A DNA stretch of 32,884 nt from Vibrio sp. 10N.261.55.A7 (GTDB lineage Bacteria > Pseudomonadota > Gammaproteobacteria > Enterobacterales > Vibrionaceae). The translations under genes were made by a program, and so were the position numbers. A model generated the notes under the pieces. It saw only the letters and a list, made by a program, of their open reading frames with translations. It had not been told where the DNA came from and did no database searches. The stretch covers positions 1-32,884 of the forward strand of contig NZ_MCWZ01000288.1 in the NCBI RefSeq assembly GCF_002877365.1, written 5' to 3'. Below, one piece after another: positions 1 through 8,439 of this stretch (position 1 is its first letter; the number at the start of each line of letters is the position of its first letter).

Positions 1-2
1 GA

Positions 3-116
3 ACTCATGTATCTGCACAAGAAGAACAAAGGCAAGATCACGAGCATTTAACTAAAAAATTAACTGCGCCTAACCTGCGCTCTCTCACTCCTCGATTCCA
101 ACAGCAATGCCAGTAG
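3..116 (+). CDS. C-terminal fragment of an unidentified upstream gene
   Basis: Reading frame 3 is open from the left edge to a TAG at 114-116 and encodes about 37 residues, rich in Gln, Glu and Arg and ending in RFQQQCQ. The other two forward frames stop at about 51 and 54. The composition looks like a hydrophilic protein tail, but the fragment is too short to name and could be a chance open frame. A small hairpin (150-164, six base pairs, loop TTG) follows without a T-run, so it is not a convincing terminator. Confidence 0.35.
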   Translation, partial: THVSAQEEQRQDHEHLTKKLTAPNLRSLTPRFQQQCQ

Positions 117-230
117 AGTGCCAAGAACGATATAAACCTGACAGTGAACGGTTTATTGTAAACCTATTCAACGCTTTACGATAAACGTGTCTACACTTAA
201 AGCTAAATGTCTAAGTTATAAGTGATTTAT

Positions 231-2576
231 ATGCGTTTACTTTTGCGCAGCCTGACTGTGCTTTGCCTTGCTCTGTCTTTCTCTTCCCATGCCAAATGGA
301 GCTACGAGCTTGATGATGTTCAAGCGGTCGATGACACGGCAATTTCTATAACAGATGAAATTGCCACATTCCCAGATCCTATTTTTATGTCCAGTACTGA
401 TTTTCGTAAAGTTGATCAATTACTCGGCGCGACGCTTAATCAGGAAAATGTTCATATTAAGGCGTTTAACCAGGCGGTAGGTTCTTATCGTTCAAACCGA
501 GCTGAGTCAGATTGGAAAAGTGTAGAATCGTCGTTTTTAACGCTCAAAAGCCTGAGCCAAAGTAAACAAGCGTTGTTAGCGCTCGCGAAAGACAGAACCA
601 GGGATCGCTTAATTGGTTTTGGTCCGGATGGCGTGACACAATTTAAGCAAGAACTTAGGCTTGTTAGAGTCAATTTGGAATACCTCGCCTATTTTCAATT
701 GCGTAGCTTTCAAACGTTTGTCAATGATCTGTTCATCTCGCCAGTTCCAGTGATTTGGGTAGGGATTAAAGTTCTCGTTATCTATTCATTGTTAATGTGG
801 TGGTTAAGGAATAGCACTCGATTAATTGCCCTTTTCCACGACACTCAACTAGCGGTCGCTTCTAAACCACCCATATGGATTCGCGGCATTTGGTATCTCA
901 GTCGGGCCAATAAAGCTATTGCTTGGTTAATTGCCATTACTTTTTCATTGCGAATACTTTCAACCATCCCTAGCCTTCAACATCTGGTGTTTCTTGAGAT
1001 ATTCACTTGGTGGGTGCTCGGTGGCTCAATCGCCATTAGTTTCGTTCTAGAGTTCGTTTTTCGTAATAGCCGCCGCTCAAGCCCAGAAATGATTGCTCTA
1101 CGGTTATCCACCGTTCAGAGAATTGTATGGAGTGTCATTTCAGCGGGCGTCATCTTACAAATATCGTTAAGAACGCTCGGGCAAGCCACAATATACAACT
1201 GGATATACAGTGCCATCGTTCTTTGGTTTGTTTTGGTGTCTATCTCTGTTCTTAGACTGTGGCGAGAGCCAGTATTCAATACAGTGTCTACCTTGTCTGA
1301 AAAACCGGCGTGGCTCAGTTGGGCAATCAAACACAAAGATACGTTCATATTGAGTATTGGTGGCACGGCGCTCGCGATTGTTTGGGTCGCGACTCACACG
1401 TTTCAGCACCGCGTGGTTTCATCGTTATCTCAATTTACGTTTTTTAGTCAAGCACTGGCTTATCTATTCAAAATTGAAGTTGCGAAACAGGCAGAAAGCA
1501 TTGACGCAAATTCCACTTTAGTCAGAGTTCGTGGCGATCAGGCCTTTAAATATGTGTTACCTGGTCATAATGACAGTACTCTGATTCCCTATGCCAGCGA
1601 CGAAATACAGGTGCTGTCAAAATACCTATTAAGCGATAGCCCAGCCATTTGTGTGGTGTCAGGTGAACGAGGTGTTGGAGTGACGACGTTAATCAACACA
1701 GTTTTACACAAGGTTAATAATGCTGAACCCATCTATCTCAATTGTCCCTATTCGGGCTACAAGGAACTACTTGAGTTACTCGCGCTGAGCCTTGGACTCG
1801 AAGAAACCGCCACAGAGATTCAAATACTCGCGTTTTTACGCAAAAGCGACGTCAATTTCTTAATCGCTGTCGACAACGCTCAAAGATTAGTTAAACCCAT
1901 GGTGGGCGGACTAAGTGGAATAATAAAGCTCACCAACCTACTGAGGCGATCTAAGAAGAATCATCGTGTGGTTATGGCAATTGAAAAGTCCAGTTGGCGG
2001 TTTGTTGATCGAGCTCGAGGTGAACGTTTGTTGTTTGACTGGGTTTCGTTCCTGCCCCGTTGGAATGAGCAACAAATCCAACAATTGCTCGACAGCCGAA
2101 TCAATCATAATGAAGAACATGGTGTCAGCTTTGATGGGTTGATCGTGCCTAAGCAATGGGATCAAGAAGACATAACCGAAGCTGAGCGAGCAAAGAAAGG
2201 ATTCTATCGAATACTTTGGCACTACTCTGATGGTAACCCAACGGTTGCTTTACGGTTTTTCCGACTCTCACTCAATAGAGATAAAAAAACCAACCAAGTG
2301 AAAGTGCGCTTGTTTAACGCCCCACAGTCTACAGAATTGGAGTCAATGCCTAAGCCCATGCTCGCGGTCATTCGTTCGATTGTTCAGTTGGAAGTGGCTT
2401 CTCCGGAAGAGCTTTCTGAGTGTACTCAACTGAGTATTGCAGAAGTCACGGGTACTTTACGCTATTTCCAAAGTCGCGGATTTATAGAGTGGAGCGAAGA
2501 CAAAGCCCGCGTTTCCGATCATTGGTTTCGTCATATAACGAACGTTTTAGACCGTCAACATCTACTGGTGAAGTAA
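231..2576 (+). CDS. Membrane-anchored P-loop/winged-helix ATPase-like protein (partner of MscS)
   Basis: A protein of about 781 residues. An ATG at 231 is preferred over an upstream GTG at 222 because it begins a clean signal peptide ending near SSHA. A mostly helical, probably periplasmic domain (about 23-170) is followed by six or seven hydrophobic segments (about 174-410). A soluble P-loop-like domain comes next: the Walker A-like loop GERGVGVTT (478-486) has valine in place of the catalytic lysine, and the Walker B-like strand ends AVDNAQ (546-551). The last 90 residues look like a winged helix (an EELSECTQLS helix followed by a helix into FIEWSEDKARVSD). This order recalls AAA/STAND-type sensors such as ExeA-like ATPases, fused to a membrane anchor. 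The stop codon lies one base before the mscS-like start, so the two are probably co-translated and may act together. The function is not known to me; it may be a nucleotide-binding regulator rather than an active ATPase. Confidence 0.7.
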   Translation: MRLLLRSLTVLCLALSFSSHAKWSYELDDVQAVDDTAISITDEIATFPDPIFMSSTDFRKVDQLLGATLNQENVHIKAFNQAVGSYRSNRAESDWKSVESSFLTLKSLSQSKQALLALAKDRTRDRLIGFGPDGVTQFKQELRLVRVNLEYLAYFQLRSFQTFVNDLFISPVPVIWVGIKVLVIYSLLMWWLRNSTRLIALFHDTQLAVASKPPIWIRGIWYLSRANKAIAWLIAITFSLRILSTIPSLQHLVFLEIFTWWVLGGSIAISFVLEFVFRNSRRSSPEMIALRLSTVQRIVWSVISAGVILQISLRTLGQATIYNWIYSAIVLWFVLVSISVLRLWREPVFNTVSTLSEKPAWLSWAIKHKDTFILSIGGTALAIVWVATHTFQHRVVSSLSQFTFFSQALAYLFKIEVAKQAESIDANSTLVRVRGDQAFKYVLPGHNDSTLIPYASDEIQVLSKYLLSDSPAICVVSGERGVGVTTLINTVLHKVNNAEPIYLNCPYSGYKELLELLALSLGLEETATEIQILAFLRKSDVNFLIAVDNAQRLVKPMVGGLSGIIKLTNLLRRSKKNHRVVMAIEKSSWRFVDRARGERLLFDWVSFLPRWNEQQIQQLLDSRINHNEEHGVSFDGLIVPKQWDQEDITEAERAKKGFYRILWHYSDGNPTVALRFFRLSLNRDKKTNQVKVRLFNAPQSTELESMPKPMLAVIRSIVQLEVASPEELSECTQLSIAEVTGTLRYFQSRGFIEWSEDKARVSDHWFRHITNVLDRQHLLVK

Positions 2577-2577
2577 C

Positions 2578-3456
2578 ATGACTCGATTACTATGGATTCT
2601 TACCTTATCGTTTCTAAGCATACCTGTTTTGGCAACGGAAGAACTCGCGAATGTGGAGAACATCTCTCAGTTTACCAGCCTGATCCGCTGGAGCGGCGTG
2701 TTCTTCTCTCTTGTTATTATTGCCGCGACCTGGCTGCTTTTGAAGTTTATTAATTCTATGGTTGTCAGTATTGGTGGCCAATTCGTTCAGTATCGAATGT
2801 TGCTGCAAAAGCTTCAGTCGTTTCTGCAATTCTTTATCTATATGAGTGCCGGAATCTTGGTGTTCATGATTAGCTTCCGTATTAATGATCAGATACTTAC
2901 GTTGATAGGCGGCACATTGGCTGTTTCAGTGGGGTTCGCGCTAAAAGACCTAGCCGCCTCGTTTATTGCCGGTATGACCGTCATGGTTGATCGGCCTTTT
3001 CAAGTCGGTGACCGCGTCACATTCGAGGGTAACTATGGCGACATAATAACGATTGGGTTGCGCTCTGTTCGCATGAGAACACTCAATGACGACATCATTA
3101 CGATTCCTAACAACAAGTTTCTTAATGAAGTGACCGTCAGCGGCAACTATGGGGCACTTGATATGCAGGTGGTGATCCCCTTTTACATCGGTATGGATGA
3201 AGACATTACGCTAGCAAGAAACCTTATTCAGGAAGCGGCGTCTTCGAGTCGATACATTCACCTTCCAAAGCCTGTCGTCGTGCTAGTCAAACAAACCATC
3301 ACCGAGAACTACTTGGCTATCCAACTGACGTGCAAGGCTTATGTGGTAGATACAGGCTACGAAAAACTGTTTGAAACAGATATCACGCTACGAGTGATGA
3401 AAGAGTTTAAGAAGAACGGTATCAATGCACCTAAGATTGCGTTGACGAGTAATTAG
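2578..3456 (+). CDS. Small-conductance mechanosensitive channel, MscS family
   Basis: A 292-residue inner-membrane channel of the MscS family, which opens under membrane tension to release solutes. It has a signal-peptide-like N-terminus ending near PVLA, two further hydrophobic helices (about 38-60 and 80-105), and the family's pore helix and beta-domain entry: a glycine/alanine-rich helix (GGTLAVSVGFALKDLAAS) followed by DRPFQVGDRV. The length matches the compact MscS type (about 290 residues). The ATG follows the upstream stop after one base (TAACATG) and has no separate ribosome binding site, implying translational coupling. The constant pairing with a P-loop membrane protein suggests that gating could be modulated, which is inference. 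A terminator follows at 3608. Confidence 0.92.
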   Translation: MTRLLWILTLSFLSIPVLATEELANVENISQFTSLIRWSGVFFSLVIIAATWLLLKFINSMVVSIGGQFVQYRMLLQKLQSFLQFFIYMSAGILVFMISFRINDQILTLIGGTLAVSVGFALKDLAASFIAGMTVMVDRPFQVGDRVTFEGNYGDIITIGLRSVRMRTLNDDIITIPNNKFLNEVTVSGNYGALDMQVVIPFYIGMDEDITLARNLIQEAASSSRYIHLPKPVVVLVKQTITENYLAIQLTCKAYVVDTGYEKLFETDITLRVMKEFKKNGINAPKIALTSN

Positions 3457-3607
3457 GGAACCTTTTGTTCGATAACTGTTGATCCAACACCGCGCAACAT
3501 GTTTACCACACAGCATGACACGCGAAGACGACAATGTTCTTTTAATGTTTAGTGTTTAGGTAATAGCGATTCATACTTAGCGGTTAGTGTTGAATGAACG
3601 GGCAAGT

Positions 3608-3638
3608 GGAAGAGGCTCTAATGCTGCCTCTTCCTTTT
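3608..3638 (+). terminator. Rho-independent terminator after the mscS-like gene
   Basis: A perfect nine-base-pair stem (GGAAGAGGC at 3608-3616 with GCCTCTTCC at 3626-3634), a nine-base loop, then TTTT. The T-run is only on the plus side, so it serves the ATPase-mscS unit and not the convergent kinase gene. Confidence 0.8.
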
Positions 3639-3728
3639 AGTGAGCTGTATTATTATTGAATTATTAGAGCAGTGAGAATAGCGCAGAAACCATCCTTTTT
3701 TGCTGGTTAGTCGTTAACGGTTTCTACC

Positions 3729-5813
3729 TTAACTCGCTACAACGTTCACGCATTGAACCAATTCCGCTCTTTTAGGTAGATAAACGCTAAAGCAACTTCC
3801 TTCGCCCGGTGTTGACTCCACTCTGATCTCCCCACCAGATTGGCTTAATATACTTTGTGAAACCGAAAGACCCAGTCCCGTACCGTCGCGCTTTGTTGTG
3901 TAGAAAGGATCAAATACTCGTTTCAGCTGTTCTGGGTTAATGCCACACCCTTGGTCGCGAACATGGATGACGGCGCCTTTTAACTCATCTTTTTCATACC
4001 AGTCCAGGGTAGAAATACTAAGTTCTCCCGAACCTTCCATCGCGTAGATGGCATTCATTTGCAAATTTACTAACACCTGTAAAAACTGATGGCGATTGAC
4101 ACCGACCGAGGTTTTTGCTTTGAGATCAATCGAAAAAGAAACGCCTTTTTTCTTAGATCCCGTTTTAACCAGCGTGATGCTCTCTTCAACGATAGGATTA
4201 ACGTGCTCCCAAGTGATTTCATCTTGTATCCCACCCTGCCTGCTGTACTGCAGCAGACTTCGCGTAATGTTCCGAATTCTGTCAATTTGCTCAAGTATGG
4301 TTGCAAGCTCATCTTTGACTGACTCTGCGTCTTCTCCTAGTTCGAATTTTATCAGTTCTGCATTACCAAGGATCACAGCGGTTGGGTTGTTAATTTCATG
4401 GGCAATACCTGCAGTCAGTTCTCCCAACGCGGCGAGCTTTTCATTGGTAACGAGCTTGTCTCTGGTTTGGTTGAGCAGCGATATGTGATGTTCGAGTTGA
4501 GCTGTTTTTTCTTCAAGGCTTGCAGTTCTTTTGGCGACTTTAAGCTCTAGATCAGACGCCGCTTGTTCAATTTCAAGTTTGCGTTGATACAAAGAATCGA
4601 GCATGTAATCAAACTGTCTCGCTAATTGGGCAAGTTCGTGCTTCTCATTCAACCCAATTTCACCGATACGTTGATCTTTCCCAAGCTGAACAAGTTTAAT
4701 CACTTTATGAATGCGTTCGATTGGGCGGAAAAGGTCACGCGAACCACGATAAACAAGGTAACCCGAACCAAGTAACAGCAATAAAGTGATGATGCTGATT
4801 TCTACAATGTTGGTCATGTACTCTTTTACAAACGGCCAAATTAAATAGCCGGTGTAGAGCATTCCTATCACTTTATCTTGGCTGTCTTTAATAGGTCGGT
4901 AGGCTGTGATGTACCAGTCATCATAAACGTAAGCACGATCTACCCAGTTCTCTCCTTGAATAAGCACTTTCTGATGCACTTCTTTTGATACCGTGGTGCC
5001 TATCGCTCGAATGGGCTGTTCGCTACTCGAAGTTGGCTTGGCTGAATCAAGCGGAACATTCGTACTGACGCGAAGCTCATCAAGAAATATGGTCACCGTC
5101 CCTTTGGGTCTGCGTTCATCATGATTATCTTCTGGATAAATGAGGTCGCGTATCTGGTCGACGAGATTTGTGCTGTTGTTAAGCAGCAGCCCCCCTTCTA
5201 AATGCCCTATTAGTCCACCGAATTCATCAAAAATAGGCAGTACGGTTCGGCTCACTAGCCCTTCTGTGTGAACGTCACCTGTGTCTATTCGTTGTATTTC
5301 AGCTTGCTGTTTTAGCGTTTGGCCAAAGCTTTGTAGTTCATCCGCTGACATACGATCAAAAAACGTATTAGGCCCTGATTGATTGCGCTTAAGTTGATGA
5401 AGTAACCGAGTTTTAAGCTCGCTATCATTTTCTACTGAGTAGTAAGCGAGAAAATCGAGGTCATAACGCGCCTTCTGTTTGCTCACCCAGATTGCAATGT
5501 CGTGATTTGTAGTTACGTTGAGGTTTTCATTTTCAAGCTGTTTTCTAAAGTCGTAAGATTCAGCAAGAGAGGAGATATTGTTTGCCTGCTTTTCTTGCAG
5601 TAACGATATGCTGTTGTTGGCAAAGCCCAATCGTTCTTCAACATCAACTAACGTAGAGTTCCACGTATAATGAATAGACCAGTAAACGGTGATACCAATT
5701 AACGCGACTAAAGTGAGAATGATGGGTGCTGAGGTAAGAAAGAGCAGCCGATAACGCACCATTGAACGAAATCTAAACCGCCACTTTTCGAGAAAACTGA
5801 GGTTATTGGGCAT
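3729..5813 (-). CDS. Sensor histidine kinase with periplasmic Cache domain (NtrB/DctB type)
   Basis: A 694-residue inner-membrane sensor kinase. TM1 is at about 24-46, followed by a large periplasmic region (about 47-330) resembling the fused Cache_3/Cache_2 sensors, with the typical WYITAYRPIKD and GMLYTGYL strands near its end. TM2 (about 335-357), a HAMP region and a coiled coil (about 410-460) follow. The phosphoacceptor is His472 in GIAHEINNP, the NtrB/DctB-type H box. The ATPase domain has the N box (NLQMNAIYAM), DQGCGI and GTGLGL. The start overlaps the end of the response-regulator gene by 11 bases, with AGGAG at 5821-5825, so it is the second gene of that operon. The ligand is unknown; the divergent tungstate operon makes an oxyanion or cofactor-related signal plausible (inference). 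Confidence 0.93.
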   Translation of the reverse strand: MPNNLSFLEKWRFRFRSMVRYRLLFLTSAPIILTLVALIGITVYWSIHYTWNSTLVDVEERLGFANNSISLLQEKQANNISSLAESYDFRKQLENENLNVTTNHDIAIWVSKQKARYDLDFLAYYSVENDSELKTRLLHQLKRNQSGPNTFFDRMSADELQSFGQTLKQQAEIQRIDTGDVHTEGLVSRTVLPIFDEFGGLIGHLEGGLLLNNSTNLVDQIRDLIYPEDNHDERRPKGTVTIFLDELRVSTNVPLDSAKPTSSSEQPIRAIGTTVSKEVHQKVLIQGENWVDRAYVYDDWYITAYRPIKDSQDKVIGMLYTGYLIWPFVKEYMTNIVEISIITLLLLLGSGYLVYRGSRDLFRPIERIHKVIKLVQLGKDQRIGEIGLNEKHELAQLARQFDYMLDSLYQRKLEIEQAASDLELKVAKRTASLEEKTAQLEHHISLLNQTRDKLVTNEKLAALGELTAGIAHEINNPTAVILGNAELIKFELGEDAESVKDELATILEQIDRIRNITRSLLQYSRQGGIQDEITWEHVNPIVEESITLVKTGSKKKGVSFSIDLKAKTSVGVNRHQFLQVLVNLQMNAIYAMEGSGELSISTLDWYEKDELKGAVIHVRDQGCGINPEQLKRVFDPFYTTKRDGTGLGLSVSQSILSQSGGEIRVESTPGEGSCFSVYLPKRAELVQCVNVVAS

Positions 5814-7260
5814 AACTTGACTCCTCTATCGCCCAATCCTTAAATTTCCTTTCCAGTGTTTTCCTTGCAACACCGAGATCGCGTGCGGCAGCGGACTTGT
5901 TTCCATCATGCAGCTCAACAATCTTCATGATATGCGCACGTTCTACCTGCTTTAATGACCATGATTCAGGGTAGCCATCCGAGAAAGACTCTTTGTACTC
6001 AGATATAGACATAGGCTCACTATCTAGCGGAAAATCACTAGAACTAAGAACAGAGGGATGTATAGGTTCACCATTGAGTTCTCGCCAGTAGTGGGCCGGC
6101 GGTTTAGCCAAGAGAATGCATCGTTCAATCAAGTTTTTCAGCTCTCGAATGTTTCCTGGCCAATCATGCTCTCTTAGCGCTGAAATATCTTCGTGTGCCC
6201 AGTTAGGTGCTGGCATGCCAAGCTCATTAGAGAGAAGGTGAATGAAATGCGGTACCAATTCTTTTAAGTCTTCTTTTCGCTCTTTCAATGGTGGGACTGA
6301 GATTTTAAGTACGTTTAATCGGTAATAGAGATCTGAGCGAAAACGTCCATTTTTTACCTCTTGTTCCAAATCACGATTCGTCGCGGCGACTATTCGCACA
6401 TCAACATTGATCTCTCTTTCACTGCCTACGGGTCTTATCGCTTTTTGTTCTAGCACTCGCAATAGAGACGCTTGCATCGCGAGCGGCATTTCACCTATCT
6501 CGTCAAGAAACAGTGTTCCTCCATTGGCTACGCGAAAGAGCCCTTCTTTACTTTTCTTAGCGCCAGTGAACGCCCCTGCAGTGTGGCCAAATAACTCACT
6601 GGCTAAAAGGTCGGGCGCGATTGCCCCGCAGTTCACTGGAATAAATGGTCCTTGACGTTCACTGGCTTGATGAACCCCACGAGCGACTAGTTCCTTACCT
6701 GTTCCCGATTCGCCCTCAATCAAAACCGACGCTTTAGAAGGCGCGAACTGCCCAATCATGCGTTTCATCAGTGCTGTCTTTTCTGACTGTCCAATAATAG
6801 CCGTTGTGGAATGACGAGCTGCATCTCGACGAAGCGCGTAATTCATGCGTTCAGCAAGCCTTTTCTCCATGCAACGTTGAACAGCTTGCAGCATTTGTTC
6901 GAGATTAAAGGGTTTCAAAATGAAATCACTCGCCCCAAGTTTTAACGCGCTGATAGCGGTATCAAGGTCAGCGTAGCCAGTCATGAATATCACGTCACAT
7001 CGTCTGTCTGCGTCATTAAACGCTTCTTCCCATTCAATACCCGAACGGCCCGGAAGGTTTATATCGAGAATGATAAGGTCAAAATGATGCGCCGTTCTTT
7101 GAGTCTCCGCTTCTTCGATGCTGTTTGCGCATTCCACCGTCGAGAACCATTTACCTAGTGCCTTTTTAAGGATCGTTTGCATTCCTATTTCGTCATCGAC
7201 CACGAGAACGGAAAAGGCATCGTATTTTTGAGAGGGTTTTGCACTTAATAGCGAAGACAT
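5803..7260 (-). CDS. Sigma-54-dependent response regulator, NtrC family
   Basis: A 485-residue activator. The receiver domain has acidic residues D22 and D23, phosphoacceptor Asp66 (IILDINLPG) and the conserved lysine in ILKPF. The central AAA+ domain carries Walker A GESGTGKE, the sigma-54 contact loop GAFTGA (intact) and Walker B GGTLFLDEIGEM. A Fis-type helix-turn-helix (GNKSAAARDLGVARKTL) ends the protein. It is first in an operon with the downstream kinase, with which it must pair. Because GAFTGA is present it should drive sigma-54 promoters; the nearest good one, at 7458-7473, faces the tupA operon. The start ATG is at 7260; the only Shine-Dalgarno-like bases upstream are weak (AGAG). 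Confidence 0.95.
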   Translation of the reverse strand: MSSLLSAKPSQKYDAFSVLVVDDEIGMQTILKKALGKWFSTVECANSIEEAETQRTAHHFDLIILDINLPGRSGIEWEEAFNDADRRCDVIFMTGYADLDTAISALKLGASDFILKPFNLEQMLQAVQRCMEKRLAERMNYALRRDAARHSTTAIIGQSEKTALMKRMIGQFAPSKASVLIEGESGTGKELVARGVHQASERQGPFIPVNCGAIAPDLLASELFGHTAGAFTGAKKSKEGLFRVANGGTLFLDEIGEMPLAMQASLLRVLEQKAIRPVGSEREINVDVRIVAATNRDLEQEVKNGRFRSDLYYRLNVLKISVPPLKERKEDLKELVPHFIHLLSNELGMPAPNWAHEDISALREHDWPGNIRELKNLIERCILLAKPPAHYWRELNGEPIHPSVLSSSDFPLDSEPMSISEYKESFSDGYPESWSLKQVERAHIMKIVELHDGNKSAAARDLGVARKTLERKFKDWAIEESSYAQ

Positions 7261-7287
7261 AGAAAGACTCTAAGTAAAATTAGGTGG

Positions 7288-7343
7288 GACAGAGTGTACC
7301 AACATTATTTAAAAGGTTATTAAGGAAGATGCGACATTTTGTC
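7288..7343. promoter_or_regulatory. Two GACA-N3-TGT half-palindromes, possible activator sites
   Basis: GACAGAGTGT at 7288-7297 and GACATTTTGT(C) at 7333-7343 share a GACA-N3-TGT pattern, lie 45 bases apart and sit 160-190 bases upstream of the predicted tupA transcription start. That is the usual zone for enhancer sites of NtrC-type activators. They could bind the divergently encoded regulator and also autoregulate it. The assignment rests on pattern only. Confidence 0.3.
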
Positions 7344-7457
7344 CTAACTCATACAATTTCTTCTTTTAATCTAAAGAGAAACTCGATTTAGAGACAAATC
7401 AACCCTTTATAAACTCAGTTACGAGCGTTAAACCACTGTTATGGTAGATCAAAAACT

Positions 7458-7473
7458 TGGCATTTGAATTGCT
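7458..7473 (+). promoter_or_regulatory. Sigma-54 (-24/-12) promoter of the tupA operon
   Basis: TGGCAT, five bases, TTGCT: a near-perfect match to the sigma-54 consensus TGGCAC-N5-TTGCA, with the invariant GG (7459-7460) and GC (7471-7472) ten bases apart. The predicted start is near 7484, giving a leader of about 50 bases before tupA. It lies between tupA and the divergent gene for an NtrC-type activator. Confidence 0.75.
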
Positions 7474-7533
7474 ATATCATGTGACACGTCATTAATGGCT
7501 AACGGCTTTATCTATTAACGGAATAATAATTAT

Positions 7534-8346
7534 ATGAAATGTTTCCCTTCTGCTATGACCGCTTTCACTGTGGGCTTGATCAGTTTTGCTTCAATTGCAT
7601 CCGATGAACTTCCCCATGTTCGTCTCGCCACCACAACCAGTACTTATCACTCTGGGTTGCTCAATTATCTGTTGCCAGAATTTGAAAAAGACACAGGCTA
7701 TAAAGTTGATGTCGTGGCGGCGGGTACTGGGCGCTCTTTAAAAATGGGCGAAAATGGCGATGTGGATCTTGTTATGACTCATGCGCCAAAAGCTGAGGCA
7801 GATTTTGTTTCGAACGGTTACGGTATTGAGCCTAAGAAACTTATGTATAACGACTTCGTGATTGTCGGACCTAAAGCTGACCCTGCAAAAGTGGAGAGCG
7901 AAAAAAGTGTTATTGCGGTTTTTCGTAAAATAGCCTCGTTGGACGCGACGTTTATTTCTCGCGGAGATGATTCTGGCACACATAAAAAAGAGAAAGGACT
8001 TTGGGAGCAAACTGAAATAGAACCAGATTTCGGCGGCTATCGCTCTGTTGGGCAAGGTATGGGGCCAACACTGAACATGGCTTCTGAAATGCAAGGCTAC
8101 ACAATGACCGACCGAGGCACCTGGCTTGCATACAACAATAAGCTGGATCTCTCTCTTTTGTTTCAAGGCGACAGCGCTTTGTTTAACCCGTATCAAGTGA
8201 TACTCGTCAATCCAGAACGCTACCCAAGCATAAACCATGAAGGCGCTAAAGTTTTCAGTGACTGGCTTGTCGATACAAAGGGTCAAACACTGATCAATAC
8301 ATTTAAGTTGAACGGCAAGCAGCTATTTGTTGCCAATGCAGAATAG
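7534..8346 (+). CDS. tupA: Tungstate ABC transporter, periplasmic binding protein TupA
   Basis: A 270-residue periplasmic solute-binding protein. An N-terminal signal peptide (to about residue 23, FASIAS) precedes a mature part that starts with the TTTST...SGLL oxyanion-binding signature typical of TupA. GTGRSLKMGENGDVDLVMTH follows, and the second-lobe motif SRGDDSGTHKKE contains further ligand residues. TupA-type proteins bind tungstate with much higher affinity than molybdate (family knowledge). It is first in an operon with tupB, tupC, mobA and mobB-moeA, which points to supply of metal for molybdopterin enzymes. The start ATG has a weak GGA 11 bases upstream. Confidence 0.9.
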   Translation: MKCFPSAMTAFTVGLISFASIASDELPHVRLATTTSTYHSGLLNYLLPEFEKDTGYKVDVVAAGTGRSLKMGENGDVDLVMTHAPKAEADFVSNGYGIEPKKLMYNDFVIVGPKADPAKVESEKSVIAVFRKIASLDATFISRGDDSGTHKKEKGLWEQTEIEPDFGGYRSVGQGMGPTLNMASEMQGYTMTDRGTWLAYNNKLDLSLLFQGDSALFNPYQVILVNPERYPSINHEGAKVFSDWLVDTKGQTLINTFKLNGKQLFVANAE

Positions 8347-8439
8347 AATTGAGATGAACGCATTTAGTACTCGGCGCTGCGATTTAATATCGGCTTTCTT
8401 TTGTTGCGTGATGGTTTGCTTAACGAGGGCATCTGTAAA

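Noticed and set aside
4096..4488. 130-codon plus-strand frame inside the kinase gene
   Set aside because: It overlaps the His-box and ATPase region of a clear kinase on the other strand; Ser-rich shadow.
7738..8286. 182-codon open frame antisense to tupA
   Set aside because: It lies wholly within tupA, has no family resemblance and no ribosome binding site, and its Phe/Cys/His-rich composition is typical of a shadow frame.
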